Source: Adiantum capillus-veneris (lineage: Eukaryota; Streptophyta; Polypodiopsida; Polypodiales; Pteridaceae). From it: a stretch of 64,000 nt of DNA. Numbering within the stretch: the first letter of the stretch is position 1; each line of letters begins with the position of its first letter. Positions 21,632 to 32,629 of the stretch are shown here, piece by piece. The notes under the pieces are model-generated. The model saw only the letters and a list, made by a program, of their open reading frames with translations, made no database searches and was not told the DNA's origin. Made by a program: the position numbers and the translations under genes. The stretch covers positions 5,918,466 through 5,982,465 of the forward strand of contig CM043959.1 in the NCBI GenBank assembly GCA_014529385.2, in the 5' to 3' direction.

Positions 21632-22357
21632 CTAATTGGTGTCCTGTTGAGGTACCCCTTGTCTTGGTCCTCTCATAGGTGCTTTTTGCATGTTATTCAT
21701 CATGTCATTCATTCTTTTGAGCATGTCTTTAATGGCTGACAGTGGTGCTGCAGCAGTCCTTCCCACTTTTGCTGCTTTAGTGGATGTTGTTTTCTCACTT
21801 TGGTTATCCTTAGGGACATCTTCTTCATTGAAAATATCACAATTGTCTTCTAAGTCAATAGCATCTGACACATACTTTTCTAGGATTGTATGCTTCTTGC
21901 TATACAATATAGCATGAAGTTCTTTGTTTAGCAGTCCCTCTAGAAACAATGATACTAGTCGTTCTTCTGCAGGTATCTCTAACCCTGGGCATCTGGCAAT
22001 GTATTGTTTCATTCGAGTTGCACAATCCCTAACAGACTCACCATGTTTCTGTTTAAAGTTGTAGATTTGAGCTACCGTATTGTGTTTGATCCCCGTTTTG
22101 GAACAAGTAGTTACAAATCCTTGAGCTAATGTGTTTAAATCCATGATTGACCTCGGTGGAATGTTTTGAAACCATGTTAATGCTTTTCCTTCTAATGTCA
22201 TTCCAAACCCCTCGAATTGAGTATGGAAATCGAATATCCGTTCTGCTCTTAGCACTTGTTTAAAGCTTACTAAGTGGTCGTATGGATCCCCTGACTCCAC
22301 TGTATTTTTTGACCCATTTCTGAAAATCAGCTGATCTGACACGTCTCTTTGGTTCAA
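21632..22357 (-). CDS. Gag capsid domain of giant element
   Basis: 241-codon frame with the retrotransposon gag core: GDPYDHLVSFKQVLRAERI, GKALTWFQNIPPRSI, LAQGFVTTCSK, SVRDCATRMKQYIARCPGLEIPAEERLVSLFLEGL. This matches the plant gypsy gag family (major homology-like region). It is preceded by broken sequence (22499-22260) that probably holds its true N terminus and followed by the Pro-rich part at 21490. The ORF itself is intact, the best preserved coding piece of the element besides the 3' ORF. Confidence 0.8.
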   Translation of the reverse strand: MNQRDVSDQLIFRNGSKNTVESGDPYDHLVSFKQVLRAERIFDFHTQFEGFGMTLEGKALTWFQNIPPRSIMDLNTLAQGFVTTCSKTGIKHNTVAQIYNFKQKHGESVRDCATRMKQYIARCPGLEIPAEERLVSLFLEGLLNKELHAILYSKKHTILEKYVSDAIDLEDNCDIFNEEDVPKDNQSEKTTSTKAAKVGRTAAAPLSAIKDMLKRMNDMMNNMQKAPMRGPRQGVPQQDTN

Positions 22358-22512
22358 CTCCTGGTCTCTTGGCAGTTGGTCCTATTCTGAGTCCTTCAAA
22401 CCAGTCTGTTGGAAATAGTAACTCATGTAGCCCCGGACTGGCCTTAGTGTCACCCGGTTTTCTGCGTGATGAGGTGGTTTCTGGTCTCACGGTGTTCATC
22501 TCTTGGAATTGT

Positions 22513-23187
22513 TTATGGTCCTTGTCCCAATATCCAATTCCTTATGGAATACCCTTGGTATTTGGTTTGTTCTACCTCCTCAGGAGTCATCATAACAAAG
22601 TTTTTGTTATAACAATCCCTAAACAGGTAGGTTGGTAGGTCTATCGATCCCTTATCCTTGATCTTGAAGATATAGATGATCTTCATGGCCATCAGTTGTC
22701 CTGATTTGGCATGCGAAGTCCACAGAAGATCTTTGATGTTTCTATCCTCCCAACAATAGACTCCGATCCTAGGATTATCAGTACTAAGCCGTTTCAAAGG
22801 CTTCAAGTCAACTTGATCATATCCTTCGAATTCTAAGGTTGGTGGTCCTTCTGTTGCAGCCATATCTGGAATTATGGTGTTTACATCTAAACCCCATTCG
22901 TCTATCACGTCAGGGTCTTTGACTTATAAATACCGAGTTCTGTTTTGATCCATGTACATTTTTCCTTGTTTGTTTTCCCTAATCTCTTCTTTAAATGCAA
23001 TACCATGGTCATCAATGCGAATGGCATACTCTTCGTTAGGATCCAGGTAAACCTGAGCTCCATGGCGATTATTCTTATAAAAAGAGATTATATGCTTATA
23101 GCGTATTGTCATTCCGGTTTTCAAGTGAGTCGAATAGGAAGACATTTCAGATGATGAATCTAAAAAAAGTGTTTGAGACTTCTTCAA
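22513..23187 (-). pseudogene. ORF1 upstream of gag in giant element, function unknown
   Basis: 23187-22924 and 22908-22513 are in one frame, split only by a stop near 22920. Sequence contains TIRYKHIISFYKNNRHGAQV, YLDPNEEYAIRIDDHGIAF and GVYCWEDRNIKDLLWTS, and is not gag-like. Some Ogre/Tat elements carry an extra ORF before gag; this sits in that position. I recognise no domain. Confidence 0.5.
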
Positions 23188-23710
23188 GAATAGTGTGCAA
23201 GGAATTGCCTTGATTCACGCTTTCTTCAGTGGATACTCTACTGGAGGTTTCTCCAAGTATGCTCTGATTTCCTAGTACACGACCAGATCTAAGGTTCATA
23301 AAGACTTATGAAGCCCTGGATAGAGTACTTACCTTTGGATTGACTTGTTGTCAATTTCTTCCACTTGACTAAATTGCACTTTCTATTTGAGCTACCGATT
23401 CCTCGTCTACAACATGATTCCTATACAAATTTGATCAAGTTAACTACTCTTCTATAAGGACAATATAGTTTTTGCTAGCTATTATGATTGGTCTATGTGT
23501 ATCACTGCAAATCGAGCTAATTGAGTCAACGTTTGCAATTTCCAAACTCGACTTTGGCAAAAATCAAAGGACTAATCTGCACCTCAAAAATTGAGTGAAC
23601 ATGTACCATTTGGATCCGATTGAACCCAAACTTTCCCGGTGGTCTTGTATTATGTTGGTCTAACACTGTCCAAGCTCAAAAGTCAAAATGGGTGGCTCTG
23701 TGTAGTAGTA

Positions 23711-24720
23711 GTAAATAATCACAATTATTTACTTTTGTCAGTTTTTTGCCCTTTTTGGTTTGATTTGCCAAGTTTACAACCTGTTAAGGTCTCTGGACAA
23801 GTTTCAACAAGTTTGGACAAAACCTGTTCAAGTTTATCAACTGTTTTGTGTCCACAGACTCAGTTTTCAAGAATCTAGCTTAAGTCTCAGTTTTGTGATT
23901 CAAATTTCACCAAAAATAGATTTGTGTGGTCTACTTGATATTCTTGACCTTGTGGTATGTCCATATATGCAACATTGTCAATTTTTGAAGCATATGTAAA
24001 TAATCGCGATTATTTACTTTGGATAATTTTTGCAAGTTTTTTGCCCCAATCTTGACACACATTTGTTAAGCACTTCAACTTAAGGTCTCTAGCCAAGTTT
24101 CATCAAGTTTGGACTATTTTTGGTCGAATGGTCATCAGTTTTGTGTCTGCAGACTGACTTTACAATTTTTGTCCCAATTTTCAATCCAATGATCCAAATC
24201 TGGCCAAATGTGGTTTGTGGGCTTATTACAACATGTAAAACTAGTGGTATGCTAACTTAATCAAAAAAGTTAAAAAATGGGGCAGATGAATATAATCACG
24301 ATTATTTACAACTATTAACCTTTTCGCATCTTTTTGGTCAAGTGAGCATGTACACATGTTTATCACATCAATATAAGCCTTTGAATCAAATTTCATTGAG
24401 TTTGGACAATTTTTTTTCCAATTTACACTCAAGTTTCAAAAAGTTAGTACAAACTTTAGTTTTTACCCAGTTTTTTGCCAGTTTGGTGATCCAAATCTTT
24501 GTGCCTCTACAAAAGTTGTTTATACACATGCAACGAGTCACTGGTATCAACCTTAGTCAAATTTGAGCTGAAAGTAAATAATCGCGATTATGTACTTTAT
24601 GTCCAAAATGAACAATTTTTTGCACTTTTTTCATGGACAGTCTTTTCATGAGTTGTTTTAAGCCTATGAATCAAGTCAAAACTTAATTTGGCCTAAAATA
24701 TCAAGAAAAAGTAAATAATT
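23711..24720. repeat. Degenerate ~285-bp tandem array with palindromic cores (leader of giant element)
   Basis: Palindrome copies at 23711-23732, 23996-24017 (perfect), 24288-24309 and 24574-24595, spaced 285, 292 and 286 bp, plus a half-site at 24711-24720. Between cores the units also align: GGTCTCTGGACAAGTTTC, GGTCTCTAGCCAAGTTTC and GCCTTTGAATCAAATTTC are equivalent positions, as are the GATTCAAAT/GATCCAAAT blocks. No reading frame. It occupies the region between 5' LTR and ORF1, where packaging or regulatory signals would lie. Confidence 0.88.
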
Positions 24721-25258
24721 TGAGTTTTTGCAAACTCTTGAAATTTTTACCTCAAAGAGTCCTTGAACTTACCCACTGGTGCATACAACTTCTAAGCATA
24801 CTCTCCAGTCGGATTGAGTGGTTTGGAGTCTTTTCGTGCTATTTCTAGCCATAGACCTTAAATTATGCACTTCAAATAACAACTCACAATGATTCTTTTG
24901 GAGAGTGCAATGTCCTGAAATCCACCTCGGATCCTACTTACCCTACTCCTAGGTTCTCATGCAATGGGGTTGTGGAAAGTGTCCACAAACACTCGTTTTC
25001 TTGTTGTTATGGTTTCCTGAGCATTGATCTTAAGACTTGTCTCATCTATCAACCATTCTCAAAATCCTAATTTAATTCTACAATCCTAAAGGCACTCGAC
25101 AAGTATGATTACTTCCAAGCTGCCTCTACACAGCAAAAGACGACAATCTTAAGCTATGCGGTCTCTATAAAAAAAAGTTTTTACTCTAGGAGATCCTAGA
25201 GGAAGTTAAAGGATAACTTCACAAGACGCTCATGTTTTTTCCTAGTTTAGGTCTCTTC
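24721..25258 (-). other. Leader of giant element next to primer site
   Basis: Non-coding between the palindrome array and the primer binding site. No gene seen. Confidence 0.5.
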
Positions 25259-25278
25259 GATCCCCGACAACGGCACCA
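25259..25278 (-). other. Primer binding site of giant element (tRNA-Asp type)
   Basis: Minus-strand TGGTGCCGTTGTCGGGGATC, two bases after the 5' LTR. It matches the complement of the plant tRNA-Asp(GUC) 3' end with two C-to-T type differences. Athila-type elements commonly use this primer. Confidence 0.8.
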
Positions 25279-25280
25279 AA

Positions 25281-26199
25281 TGTGGGACGTGTGTCTAACC
25301 TGACTATCCTATATTATCGCAGTTTTAGTGACAACCACGATTACATTGTCAATCCATGGGACGAAGCTGACTCAACTAGTACATAGAGGCTACAAGAGGT
25401 TGTCAATCTCTCGAAAAACAACAAACAACTTGCATCTAACTCAAGCTACACTCAAGTGACTGAAATCACCAAAAGCCAATCGCTCATCGACAAACAAATC
25501 ACTTCTGTTACAACATCAAATGACATCCAAATGCAACAAAACTTCTAGAACATGTTTATAAGACGTAAGCACACATGCTTATGGTCTCAAATTCCACTTT
25601 AGGTAAGGTACCAAAATTGCGATTATTAACAACAGTGGATTTTGACCTGGTCGTTTTTTACCCAAAATGCACCTAAATGCTTAGCAATGATATCCCAATA
25701 CCCCGCCTATGCTTAGTTTTTAAATTTGAAGTATAAATTCCTACTTATGATGAAATTAGGCCGCGGATCGGTAACGCCAGAAGCTACAAAATACTATGAT
25801 GTGTTTATCAATGCATAGAGCTCTTACCTGCGGCTGCAATGCAACAAACGCGACTGCAATGTGACAAGCGGGGAGGGAGTAGGAAGCGCACGAAGGAGAG
25901 AAGTGAGCGCCGTTAGCTCACGCTGTGTATTTCATTATCCAAAACTTAATAATAACTTACAAAAAATGGATTTTATACTTTAGCCAAGGTTTTTGGTGGT
26001 CAAAACTAATAATCTGGGAGCTCTAACTAAAGATAGGTAATGATAGGTTGATATAATCTGGAAGCTTGTAGCCTCGGCTCATCAATTACAAGGTTTATCC
26101 GCAAAATAGGAGTTACAATATTCCCGATTTATCAAAAATAATCAGTGTTTTTACATGGGAGCTCCGAAAAATGGTATCCGTGTTAGCTTGTTGCTAACA
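25281..26199 (-). repeat. 5' LTR of giant element
   Basis: 919 bp, partner of 5303-6213. It includes a half-palindrome-like AATTGCGATTATTAAC at about 25615-25630. Flanked on the right by ATTGT (26200-26204). Confidence 0.9.
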
Positions 26200-27780
26200 A
26201 TTGTAAAGCTAATGATCACTTGATCAAGTAGTGTCCTAAGTTGAAGGCCAACGAGGCTAAGAAGAAAGAAGCTGGTTCCACTGCAAATGTTGGTTCCACT
26301 ATAAATGTAGCTATTGTTGAGTCTTCTGTGAAAGGAGACTGTGATGCTAATGTTGATGCAAAATGGGCTTTTAGTGTAGAGTGCACTTATGATCCTAATA
26401 TCCATGATGCATGTTTGTCAGTTGCTGCATATACTCAAGTGTGGTACCTTGATAGTGGTGCTACAAAGCACATTATCTCTCATCATGACTTGTTTACCTC
26501 CCTCGAGGATGTCCCTAATCGGAATTCTGTTATTTGTGCCAACAATGTCTCTTATCCTGTTATGGGAGTTGGAAAGATTGTGTTGACTGCTGCAAATGGC
26601 AGTTCTTTCACACTTGTTGATGCATTGTACGTACCTGGGATCAAGAAGAATCTTTTGTCTGTATCTGCACTTGCTAGACTTGGACTAGTAGTCAAATTTG
26701 TGGACGACAAATGTATAGTACATGATCTCAATTTCGATAATGAAATTGCTGCATCTGGCATTTTATGTCTGGGTTGTATAAGCCCACTTTGTATGACAAG
26801 TGTGGGCAAAATTTTGCAAATGTAGTTGTGGATATTAAGGCTACTTCAGATGCAAAACTTTGGCATGCACGTTTTGGGCATTTGAATTTTACCAGTTTTC
26901 TACGTTTGCAGAAATCTGATATGGTTGCTTCTTTTCCGCCTCTTGAAGAACCTGTCAAACATGTTTGTGAAGGCTATATTTTGGGTCAGATGCAGTGTTT
27001 GAATTTTCCAAAGGATGGTTCAGTTAGGGCCACATGCAGCTTGCAGCTTGTACATAGTGATGTGTGTGGGCCCATGCAAACTCCATCCTTGGGCAATTAC
27101 CTTTACTTTGTGACTTTCATTGATGATTACTCCAGGCATGCATGGGTGCATCCGCTTAAAACGATGTCTGAAGTTTTTATGTGCTTCAAACAATTTCTAG
27201 CTATGGTTGAAAATGTCTCGAAATGTATCATGGGCACCCTCCGTTCTGATCGAGGGGGGGAGTATATGTCTCATGAATTTAATGCACTTCTGGCTAGTCA
27301 TGGGATAAAACACCAATGTAAAATGCCTTATACACCTCAACAAAATGGTGTTGCTGAGAGGAAAAACAGGTCACTTACGAAAATGGCACGATGTATGGTT
27401 CAAGCTTTACGGGCATTCATTTTGGCTTGAGGCCATCATGTGTGCCACTTATGTACTAAACAGGTGTCCTACGAAAGCTTTGCAATCTATTACTCCATAT
27501 AAAGCATGGCATGATTATAAAGCCTTTTATTGAGCATATGTGTATTTTTGGTTGTTTGGCATATGCTTTGGTGCCACAAACACAACACATGAAATTGGAT
27601 GATAGGGCTGTCAAATGTATTTTTGTTGGTTATAGTGTTGAAAGCAAAGGTTATAGGTTGTATCATCCACAAACAAAGTGTATCTTGGTCTCGTAGGATG
27701 TTGTGTTTGTGGAAGATTCTGTTCAGCCCTTGGTGTCATATACTACAGACATTAATGTAAACTCACATGACATTTATGAC
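26200..27780 (+). pseudogene. Copia C1, 3' fragment: knuckle end, protease, integrase, start of RT region
   Basis: Continues C1 gag after the giant insertion (KANDHLIK), then LDSGATKHIISHHDLF with the DSGA protease site (about 26450), LYVPGIKKNLLSVSALARLG, GAG-pre-integrase (LWHARFGHLNFTSFLRLQKS near 26860), and the integrase core with HSDVCGPMQ, FIDDYSRHAWVH and LRSDRGGEYMS (about 27240). The PQQNGVAERKNRSL motif lies near 27340. From 27420 the frame breaks repeatedly and homology fades by about 27780. No RT core or 3' LTR is present. It is nearly the same family as C3 (44430-47198). Confidence 0.88.
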
Positions 27781-28400
27781 ACTTTGTTGCCTCTTTTCAG
27801 GCTTTCAATATCCATTTTGGACTCTTTTCGACTCGCAAATATCCCGTCTTCTCCCCATAAAAACTTGATTGAATTCTTATCCAATTTTGTTAGCATTTTT
27901 GAAAAATTGAAAAATGGATTCAAAATCTGGGACTCTTTAGTTCACGACCACATTCGCTTTGCCCATTGTACATAATTTGCCATTCTAATATTTTTATTTT
28001 CTCTCGCTAGAATGGCTATTTTAGAGAGAGAAATTTTATTTAAGTAGATCAAAAATGAAATTTGGTGATAGTGACTTCTAATTACTTTAGTAAAAGCTTA
28101 GGAGGTTTGACGATAGTATAACTTACTTCTGATGTATCATAACTAGACTTTGTCTTCTAGTTAGGTGTAAATGAGTATCCATTTTTTAGGAAATTATGGT
28201 TTAAAATTCTTTCTCTCGCTCATCCTTTTGACCTATAGTGCAAGAAAATTAGTGCAACATATTATCAACCATTTACTTTTTCATATAGACTATTGAATAT
28301 AGGGTTTTGGATTTGACATGATGCAGTAATCAACTAGGCATCCTAGAGGAAATGGAGTAGCTATAATGCCAACGTCCCAATCGCACCTTAGCTGACTATC
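27781..28400. other. No gene seen
   Basis: A/T-rich sequence between the truncated copia C1 and a gypsy gag remnant. The open stretch to 27975 has no recognisable similarity. Confidence 0.5.
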
Positions 28401-29520
28401 ATTGATCGTGACATCGATGTTATGTGTTGGAAGTCACAACCTAAAAAATTTAGCGGAGAAGGCAAAGATGTAGCCAAGGTTTTCGAGGATTGGATTGAGC
28501 GTATAAATGATTACTTTGATTTACTCATTCATTTTCCGAGAACAAGGCTATCATTGACAAGTTCAAACTTGAAAAGATGGCCAAGCATTGGTGGAAGGAT
28601 CATCGTGTAAATCCCAACATGACAATTAGGCTTATCTTAAATGGCAGTTAAAAGAAGAATAATCAGAATAAGGTATATCACTCAGACCACATGAATGAAA
28701 TTATTGATTGTACTCAAGGAGCTAGAGACTTAGAATCATACTTTCAACATTTTTTGACCCTTGTCAAGTACGCTCCAGTGGGAATAACACAGGAAGTCAA
28801 GGTAGCATGTTTTGTGTCAGGTCTACACAATCCTTTGAAGACTAGACTCCAGAGCCTGCTACTTATCAATTTTGTACATGTTCTTGATGCAGGTAAGCCC
28901 ATCAAACTCGAAATATCAAATGGTAGTGAGGGCAAGTCAGAGATCATGAATTCAAAAGACCTCCATTAGAGGACGAGTATAGACCTTCATACTCTCAGAA
29001 TTAAGAAGCCATGTTACGTAGGAAGGCAATCAGAGATCAACTTTGCTTCAATTTCTTTGAGCCTAACCATGTATCTCGTGATTGTTCGTTTAATGATCCA
29101 AAGAAATTAAACTTGCAAGAAAAAATGATGCTAAAACTACAGACACTGATTCCCTTAGGAACTTAAAAAATTAATAGCCTAGACCTAATCTAGCAGAATA
29201 GAACTTGTATTAGGACTAGAGACCACCACAGAACTGAGGAAATTTCAAACCTGGGAATCCAATCTTTACAAGGAATGGACCATCCAACAATAATAGACCA
29301 CCTTGTTTAGGAGGAAATCAACAACCTAAAGGTGGAGCTCAAGCCAACAAAACTCAAAACGCTCGAGGTGGAGGAGATCAATCAAATGTTTGTGTACATA
29401 CAACAACTAGAGATTAAGGAAAAATGTAGAATTTTTGTTACCTTTTAAACTCACTAATGCTCCAACATAATTCAATACAATTGCAACCTAAACCTCTCCA
29501 TGACAATATTATAACTAGAT
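28401..29520 (+). pseudogene. Gypsy gag remnant joined to an RT scrap (G4)
   Basis: Degenerate gag: KKFSGEGKDVAKVFEDWIER near 28440, GARDLESYFQHFLTLVKYAP near 28720, VACFVSGLHNPLKTRLQSL near 28800, then a damaged zinc knuckle (CFNFFEPNHVSRDC near 29045-29085) and a Gly/Asn/Gln-rich tail. At 29440 it jumps to an RT-like LPFKLTNAPT segment, so protease and most of RT were lost by deletion. Multiple stops. Confidence 0.7.
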
Positions 29521-31602
29521 ATCTTATCGAAAAGTCAATTTAGATTATATTTATGGAGGATTTTAGACTTACTTATCCGATATTCAGGTTGAGATGAGGA
29601 CACCTCAAATTTTTCAAGTGTGGGAGGATGTAAAATCCCTAATTTTTGAGTCTCGTCTAAAAATATAGAAAATAGATTTTCAGTGTACGCTAATTTAATT
29701 TTTGGCTTATAATACTTGTCGTGCACTGATGGAAGGTTTTGAAATGAAAAGTAAAGTTGTTTTCATGTTCTGGTAGGTCAAACGGTTCAATTTGTTTGTT
29801 TTTTTTTTAAGTTTTTCCTCACTTTTTGTGCTTTTCAATGTTTTTTTGTAAAAAGCAAAGCTCGATCCTTAATCTATGGGTCTTAGGGAAGCCAAGGTTT
29901 AATTTTGGGAAAAATTTGCTTTTTGTGTACTTTTCACGCTTTTCGACGCTTTTTGGTGAAAAGCGGGTCTGTTTTCTAATTTAGATAGGCTAAGCGAAGC
30001 CATGGTTCACAACATTTTTCTTTACATGCTATTTTTATTTTTTCTTGAACGGACATACGACGAAGAAACATAAACAAATAAATTTTTTACAATAATAGGA
30101 GCATTACTACTCTCTTTTTAGAGGCATCAGTTGCATGGAGTACAATGAAACTCTATGTATGTATTATACCAAGTGGTGCAAGCTCTCCGTCACTATCTCC
30201 ATAAGAATCTCTCTCTCGTTCTCGCAGGAAGAAGAAGAAGATGAACCATCTCTCTCTATTTGCTTACTACGTTCTCTTCTCTTTTCACGGTGTGGTGGAA
30301 TCCTCTATATAGCTCTCATCACTGCTCTCTTGCGGCAAATCAAAGGGCCTTTTGATTATCAGTAATCACTTTTTGATAATGGTAAGAAGCCTTAAACTCT
30401 ACAACCTTCATCTCTTTCTCTCTCTACTTTTGTTTTTCGGAAACTACGCTCTTGGTGGTTGCTTTTCTTAGTACATAGGCATGCATGGGCTTGCCGGATG
30501 TGTACAAGGATGCTCCATGCTTATTTGATCGTGTTTAGCATGCCGATATATACAAACGGTGTGTTTATGATCGCATAAATGCATAAAAAGCACTCTTTGC
30601 TTTCACGTCACATAGGTGGTTGGTACACTAGTGCTCCAAAATTCTTTGCTCCTACATGACCTTGTCATGTGTCTGAAGAGCAAAATGGATGAAAGCATTC
30701 TAGCTTATACATCTTACTTAGAAAAGTCAATCAAAGCATATTAAAAAAATGAAATAAAACCAAATCATATCTGCGTTGTCGTGCTGTGACACGTACATAG
30801 TGGGAACGCATGCTACAAGATCTATCTTGTATTTTTTTAGATACATAATTATATTTTCTATAGTGTACATATGCATATTTAAATATAATAATAAGCCTTC
30901 TATCTCATCCTATTATTTTTCTCAAGGGTAACATATCCTTACTTTACCATCAGAAAATACTATGGGAAAAGCATCAATAGCTCCGCCTCTTTAACTTGGG
31001 GCAAAAAGCATTGATTCTTTATTTCTACTATTTCATTATCATCTCACACCCTAGTTAGATCCTATATCTAGGGTAAACTCCAATATATATATATATTCTA
31101 TGTATTTTTTATACTTTTCTTATATTTCTTTTTAAATAGCTACTAGGAGAGAATCAAATCCTAGTGGGACACTAGGTGGCATGATTTCAAAGATACACTT
31201 ATTTTAATGCATTATTGCAAGCATGATTACAAAACTTTGTCAAGGAGCAATGTCATGCTTTCATATGGCATGAGGTGTCCTTTGGAATTAAATGAAAGTT
31301 TAGGCTAAGGAGACCACATGAAGACTTTTGCTGCCATAAATGGACCCTATTTTGATGAATTTTTTACACAAGGTTCCAATCCAAATTGAAAAACGATTTA
31401 AAGATGAAAATCATAGCTAATGAGCTGAAGTTTTTGCCCATATTTTTACTTTTTTATTTGAAGCCACGGTTGAGGAGATATGATCAAAATACTGGACCCC
31501 AGTCTGCCACATCATGCAGGGGCAGCTCATTTCCAACTTTTCCAATTCTTGTTCACACTGGCTCCTCTCTTCTTGTGTAAACCCTTGGGGGTTCCCTTCA
31601 CC

Positions 31603-31609
31603 TATAAAA
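31603..31609 (+). promoter_or_regulatory. TATA box, probable LTR promoter
   Basis: CCTATAAAAGGGGACC context followed by CTTCTTCCTTG-rich sequence, a strong plant-type TATA element. No host ORF starts within a few hundred bases except the small ORF pair at 32202. Confidence 0.4.
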
Positions 31610-31948
31610 GGGGACCTCTTCTTCCTTGAAAAGGAACTCAAGCATTCAAGCCATTGATGAGAGGAATTCTTGAGGGAGTGAGTAGTAATGCCTAATTGTA
31701 CTTAGCCCCATTAACATAAGCCCAAGCCTACACTTTCTCCTAGAGGAAGACTAGCCATTCTTGTACGCTATCCTTGGAAGATCAACTCTAATCAAAGAAG
31801 GTGTTGTACTTGGCATATCAATCAAAGTGGAGTGCTCCCCTCTTCTTCTCTCTCCATCAATAATGGTGCCGAAGAGTTTGTCAAGTAAGATGTGTTTTAC
31901 ATTGATGTTTTCTTGATTTCTTATTGTTTTCTTTTTCATCTCTAATTC

Positions 31949-31950
<2 letters not shown>

Positions 31951-31999
<49 letters not shown>
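31951..31999. repeat. (TA)n microsatellite
   Basis: Nearly uninterrupted TA dinucleotides, about 24 units. Confidence 0.98.
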
Positions 32000-32003
<4 letters not shown>

Positions 32004-32201
32004 CTAATCTTATCTCCTTAACCAAATCTATCTCTCTCACTCTTAGTAATTCATCCTCTCTACAAATTTTAGGTTCTCTTTGCTACAGGTACATCTCTCC
32101 CCGCAGTATCCTTATTGTCTACGGGCAAGAATAGGGCTTGGGAGGGAAAATTCTCATCTCTTCACTTCTCTCATATCTACATTTCTCACATACTATCCTA
32201 G

Positions 32202-32420
32202 ATGAATAACCCACACGATGATCATTTCTATCGCTTTCACTCTGTACAATCTATTAGAATTAACGTATGGATTAGCTGTAAAATACACTTTCAACAACGT
32301 ATAGTGTTTCTCTTTGGCCCTGAAAGGCTCAATGAAATACTTCTATCACCGGATCCCATCATACTACCTTTCATAGACTATAATTTTTCTTTTGATGTAA
32401 GCGTAGTTATCTTGCTATGA
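32202..32420 (+). CDS. Small ORF A of a tandem pair (72 aa), unknown
   Basis: Starts MNNPHDDHFYRF and ends FDVSVVILL. Its last 45 residues align without gaps with those of the next ORF, with about 20 identities including LFGxxRLN and PxILPxI. Rich in Ile, Phe and Tyr. Stop TGA overlaps the next ATG in ATGA at 32417-32420. A TATA box lies 600 bp upstream. No family recognised. It could be a fragment of a larger exon-split or viral-like protein; translation is unproven. Confidence 0.4.
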   Translation: MNNPHDDHFYRFHSVQSIRINVWISCKIHFQQRIVFLFGPERLNEILLSPDPIILPFIDYNFSFDVSVVILL

Positions 32421-32629
32421 ACCAAGAGGATTTGTACACACAATTAATCCCAATCACTAGACAAAATATATATATTATGGTAAGCACAAAACTACAATTC
32501 CAAAGAACATTTCGTAGCCTATTTGGTCAGCCAAGATTGAATGCCATTAACGCATCCATTAACCCTTTCATATTACCCATGATACGATATGACCATAGCC
32601 TTGATGTTTTCATCTTCGTATTGTTTTGA
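32417..32629 (+). CDS. Small ORF B of a tandem pair (70 aa), unknown
   Basis: Starts MNQEDLYTQL directly on the stop of ORF A and ends LDVFIFVLF. Shares with ORF A the pattern FQ..LFG.xRLN.I..S..P.ILP.I.Y..S.DV..L. Nucleotide similarity is much weaker than the protein pattern suggests, as expected if the duplication is old and the protein was under selection. Function unknown. Confidence 0.4.
   Translation: MNQEDLYTQLIPITRQNIYIMVSTKLQFQRTFRSLFGQPRLNAINASINPFILPMIRYDHSLDVFIFVLF

Larger units (their letters stand above)
5303..26199 (-). mobile_element. Giant Ty3/gypsy-type retrotransposon (20.9 kb with nested copia; ~17.6 kb alone)
   Basis: Bounded by direct LTRs at 5303-6213 and 25281-26199, each TG..CA when read on the minus strand, with identical 5-bp flanks ATTGT at 5298-5302 and 26200-26204. 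On the minus strand the order is: 5' LTR; primer site matching the tRNA-Asp 3' end; a leader with palindrome repeats; ORF1; gag with CCHC; protease; RT/RNase H; integrase; extra retropepsin-like ORF; a second palindrome-bearing stretch; a large 3' ORF region; polypurine tract; 3' LTR. The tRNA-Asp primer and a long post-pol coding region recall the Athila branch; an ORF before gag recalls Ogre/Tat. Most ORFs carry stops or frameshifts and RT has lost a segment. LTRs differ by roughly one base in ten over their first ~130 bases by eye. Confidence 0.88.
29628..32150 (+). other. LTR-like non-coding sequence after G4
   Basis: A GTGTGGGAGGA purine-rich stretch at about 29615-29627 is followed by TGTAAAATCCCTAA, a plausible polypurine tract/LTR start. 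A TATAAAA box at 31603-31609 lies in a GC-richer context typical of LTR promoters. I could not locate a partner LTR or a clear end. No gene seen; short open frames (for example 30135-30365) lack similarity. Confidence 0.35.

Noticed and set aside
23711-24720. CRISPR-like array (short palindromic repeats at regular intervals)
   Set aside because: Spacers are ~265 bp and homologous to each other, and the locus is inside a plant retrotransposon; no cas genes.
30135-30365. Small ORF with a Glu run
   Set aside because: GAAGAAGAAGAAG microsatellite within LTR-like sequence; no other support.
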